From Candidatus Polarisedimenticolia bacterium (GTDB taxonomy: Bacteria > Acidobacteriota > Polarisedimenticolia > Gp22-AA2 > AA152): a DNA stretch of 64,000 nt. The stretch covers positions 1 through 64,000 of the forward strand of contig DASYRE010000025.1 of the NCBI GenBank assembly GCA_036004685.1. The letters are read 5' to 3'. Shown one piece after another: positions 61,907 to 64,000 of the stretch (position 1 is its first letter; every line of letters begins with the position of its first letter). The notes under the pieces are model-generated. The model had not been told where the DNA came from, ran no database searches, and was given only the letters and a program-made list of their open reading frames with translations. The position numbers were made by a program, and so were the translations under genes.

Positions 61907-63400
61907 ATGAGAACGGCCGGAAGAAACAAGGGAGAGTCCGACGCAAGGCCGCACGACCGTAAGCCCGGCCTTTGCAAGGCCGCCGGGATGCTTGAGTGGG
62001 CGGCCGGGCTCGCTCTTGCTCTTTTCGCCATCGGATCGTCCGCGGCGCAAGTCCCCGTCTCCGAGCAGGGAAGGAGCGTCCCGGACCAGGGTCCCGCCCC
62101 GGTGGAGTTCGTCGACTCCAACCTGCCGCTTGTCGTCGTCGACACCCACGGCAAGCCGATCGAGAACACGCGCCGCGTCGAGGCGCTGTTCAGGGTGATC
62201 CAGGATCCCGTCGGCGGCCGGAACAACCTGGAGACCACTCCCGTCGCTTTCTCAGGGACCGTCGGGATCGAGATCCGGGGGCAGTCCAGCCAGACTGATC
62301 CCAAGAAGCAGTATGCCGTGACGATTCGTCCCGCCGCGGGCCAGGCGGGGGGCGGCGCCGCATTGTTAGGAATGCCAGCCGACATCGATTGGATCCTCCA
62401 GGGACCCTATCTCGACCGCAGCCTCATGCGGAATTTCCTCGCCTATCGGATGAGCCAGAAGACCGGCCGCTACGCCGCCCGGGCCCGCTTCGTGGAAGCC
62501 TTCATCGATGAATCGGGCTCCGGAAGGAACCAGGATCATTACCAGGGTGTTTTTCTGCTGATGGAGAGCCTCAAGCGCGGCGACTCCCGTATCGCGGTCA
62601 AGCCGCTGACCCAGGGCGACCCGAGTGGCGGCTACATCCTGAAGATCGACAAAGAGGACGAAGGAGACGAGTCGTTCCAGACGGCCAAGGGGACGAAACT
62701 CCTCTTCGTCTACCCGAGTCGTCCGACGCGGGCGCAGAAGGCCTACCTCCGGAAGTACTTCGACAGCTTCGAAGCGGCGCTCCGGAAGAAGCCGGAGCCC
62801 AAAGCGGCGCCGGCCTACGCCGACTACGCCGAGGTCGGGTCGTTCGTCGACTTCTTCCTGGTCAACGAATTCCTGAAGAATGTCGACGGCTTCCGGATCA
62901 GCACCTATATGAGCAAGGACCGCGGCGGCCGGCTGCGGATGGGTCCGGTGTGGGACTTCGATCGCTCCAGCGGGAACGTCGGCGGAGCGAAGCCCGACGG
63001 CTGGTACATCCTGCGCGAGTTCTCCAAGATGAAGCCGCCGTTCTGGTGGACGCGCCTGCTGCAGGACGAGCGCTTCGCCCGCCGCCTCGCCGATCGCTGG
63101 CACGAGCTGCGGGCCGGAGCGTGGAGCCGGGCGAGCCTCGACGAGATCATCGACTCCGCCGCTGCCCTTCTGGGCGAGGCGCAGGAGCGCAACTTCACCG
63201 CCTGGCCCGTCCTGGGCAGCGACACTCCCCCCTTCACCCTCGACCCGGTCGACAGCCCGACCTATGAAGGCGAGCTCCAGGAGCTGAAAGATTTCTTCAC
63301 CGCCCGCGCCGCCTGGATCGACGCGCACGTCGAGAAGTTCCAACAGGCCCGCAAGAGCGCCTTGCTACCCCGGCGCCGCGCCGCCGCACGACGTCGCTAG
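61907..63400 (+). CDS. Secreted CotH-family kinase-like protein
   Basis: This 497-residue protein has an export signal near residues 28-48 (LEWAAGLALALFAIGSSAA). The CotH fold is supported by EIRGQSSQTDPKKQYAV, LLMESLKRGDSRIAV, NEFLKNVDGFRIS and the metal/catalytic motif MGPVWDFDRSSGN. CotH in Bacillus spores phosphorylates coat proteins; homologues occur widely in non-sporulating bacteria, where substrates are unknown. The start is uncertain: ATG 61907 is chosen for GAGG upstream, while 61889 and 61988 are also in frame; the latter would begin right at the signal peptide but without positive residues. The tail is Arg/Ala-rich. It converges with the PLP enzyme 30 bases on. Confidence 0.82.
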   Translation: MRTAGRNKGESDARPHDRKPGLCKAAGMLEWAAGLALALFAIGSSAAQVPVSEQGRSVPDQGPAPVEFVDSNLPLVVVDTHGKPIENTRRVEALFRVIQDPVGGRNNLETTPVAFSGTVGIEIRGQSSQTDPKKQYAVTIRPAAGQAGGGAALLGMPADIDWILQGPYLDRSLMRNFLAYRMSQKTGRYAARARFVEAFIDESGSGRNQDHYQGVFLLMESLKRGDSRIAVKPLTQGDPSGGYILKIDKEDEGDESFQTAKGTKLLFVYPSRPTRAQKAYLRKYFDSFEAALRKKPEPKAAPAYADYAEVGSFVDFFLVNEFLKNVDGFRISTYMSKDRGGRLRMGPVWDFDRSSGNVGGAKPDGWYILREFSKMKPPFWWTRLLQDERFARRLADRWHELRAGAWSRASLDEIIDSAAALLGEAQERNFTAWPVLGSDTPPFTLDPVDSPTYEGELQELKDFFTARAAWIDAHVEKFQQARKSALLPRRRAAARRR

Positions 63401-63430
63401 ACACTGACTAGCGCGGCGCGATCGCCGCGC

Positions 63431-64000
63431 CTAGGGCGCGCGGTCCAGGGCCTGGGCCAGATCGGCGACGATGTCCCGGTCATCCTCGCACCCGACGCTG
63501 AGCCGGATGAAGCCTTCGGGGATCGCGTCGCCGCCCCACCGGGCGCGCCGTTCCGCGCTGGTGTGGACGCCGCCGAAGCTGGTCGACTCGATGACCAGCT
63601 CGCACGATCCCAGAAAGCGCTCGGCCCTGCTTCGGTCGGCCAGCGCGAAGCTGACCACCGGACCGTAGTACTGCATCTGCCGGGCCGCAACTTCATGCGC
63701 CGCGTCCCCGTGCAGTCCGGGATAGCGAAGGCCGGTCACGTCTCTCCGGCCGGAGAGGTACTCGGCCACGATGAGCGCATTGCGGCACTGCCGCTCCAGT
63801 CTCATCTCCAGCGTCGCCAGGGAGCGGTGGGCCAGCCACACCTCCATCGGACCGGGCACGGCGCCCGTCTGGTTGCGCCACGACCGGAGCCGGTCCGCCC
63901 AGGCCGCGTCGCGCACGGCGACGTGGCCGAGGATGAGGTCGGCATGTCCGGTGAGCGCCTTGCTGTCCGACGCGACCGAGAAATCGGCCCCGAGCTCGAG
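63431..64000 (-). CDS. Cys/Met metabolism PLP-dependent enzyme, C-terminal part (cystathionine gamma-lyase/synthase-like)
   Basis: The gene runs off the right edge, so only the last 189 codons are present. The PLP-binding lysine is likely in FSVASDSKALTGHADLILG, a variant of the family's usual S-x-T-K-x-x-x-GH-x-D motif. The C-terminal substrate region SFGGVHTSAERRARWGG and GFIRLSVGCEDDRDIVADL are typical of gamma-lyase/synthase proteins. Which reaction it catalyses (cystathionine gamma-lyase, methionine gamma-lyase or related) cannot be decided from this part. It is convergent with the CotH-like gene. Confidence 0.88.
   Translation of the reverse strand, partial: LELGADFSVASDSKALTGHADLILGHVAVRDAAWADRLRSWRNQTGAVPGPMEVWLAHRSLATLEMRLERQCRNALIVAEYLSGRRDVTGLRYPGLHGDAAHEVAARQMQYYGPVVSFALADRSRAERFLGSCELVIESTSFGGVHTSAERRARWGGDAIPEGFIRLSVGCEDDRDIVADLAQALDRAP

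Overview
This window is a stretch of a high-GC chromosome from a Gram-negative bacterium. Evidence for an outer membrane is several secreted beta-barrels ending in Phe, two lipoproteins with clear lipoboxes, and multiheme cytochromes with signal peptides. The gene mix is a decaheme/MtrB-type conduit, CRTAC1-type FG-GAP proteins, S55 peptidase, many TPR and phosphatase-superfamily proteins, and a yebC-ruvC-ruvA-ruvB block. That suggests an environmental Acidobacteriota-like lineage (Thermoanaerobaculia- or Polarisedimenticolia-like). This assignment is inference; the 23S rRNA piece could settle it. No tRNA, CRISPR array, transposase or phage gene was recognised.

Layout. 1-2.8 kb: the 3' part of 23S rRNA, then a complete outer-membrane-protein gene, then 5S rRNA and a strong terminator. 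A protein gene inside the rRNA operon is unusual. 2.9-8.8 kb: yebC, ruvC, ruvA and ruvB, with a 962-residue membrane-anchored SPFH-like/phosphodiesterase/TPR gene wedged between ruvC and ruvA. 9.3-19 kb: one 3225-residue secreted subtilase with thrombospondin-type-3 repeats and a dispersed four-cysteine motif, with its own terminator and two candidate promoters. 19.4-21.9 kb: bioY, larE and a GAF-GGDEF diguanylate cyclase in one overlapping operon. 22-33 kb, minus strand: a tightly packed run read as deacetylase, argS, S55-type peptidase, beta-propeller protein, peptide-binding lipoprotein and two Opp/Dpp permeases.

33-49 kb is rich in envelope and glycan-type enzymes: an SGNH hydrolase, a membrane sulfatase-fold enzyme, an MFS/spermidine-synthase fusion, a TPR lipoprotein paired with a CRTAC1-type lipoprotein, a metalloprotease-like protein with HQxxH in place of HExxH, and three polytopic GT-C-like glycosyltransferases, two of them paralogues. 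49-54 kb, minus strand: an overlapping operon of a RodZ-like HTH membrane protein, a helical-repeat protein, a TPR protein and a PP2C phosphatase, preceded by a second helical-repeat gene. Its composition suggests a cell-shape or envelope signalling module that I do not recognise.

54-60 kb, minus strand: a pentaheme cytochrome, a PAS-LuxR regulator with a cysteine cluster, a decaheme DmsE/MtrA-type cytochrome and an MtrB/PioB-type barrel. Together they look like a trans-outer-membrane electron conduit with a possible redox-sensing regulator. 60-64 kb: a secreted trypsin-like peptidase, a secreted CotH-family protein, and the C-terminal part of a Cys/Met-metabolism PLP enzyme cut by the window edge.

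Most other long open frames, some over 2000 codons, are antisense or shifted shadows caused by high GC and are omitted. Starts were chosen from ribosome-binding sites, overlaps and signal peptides, and are marked where uncertain.
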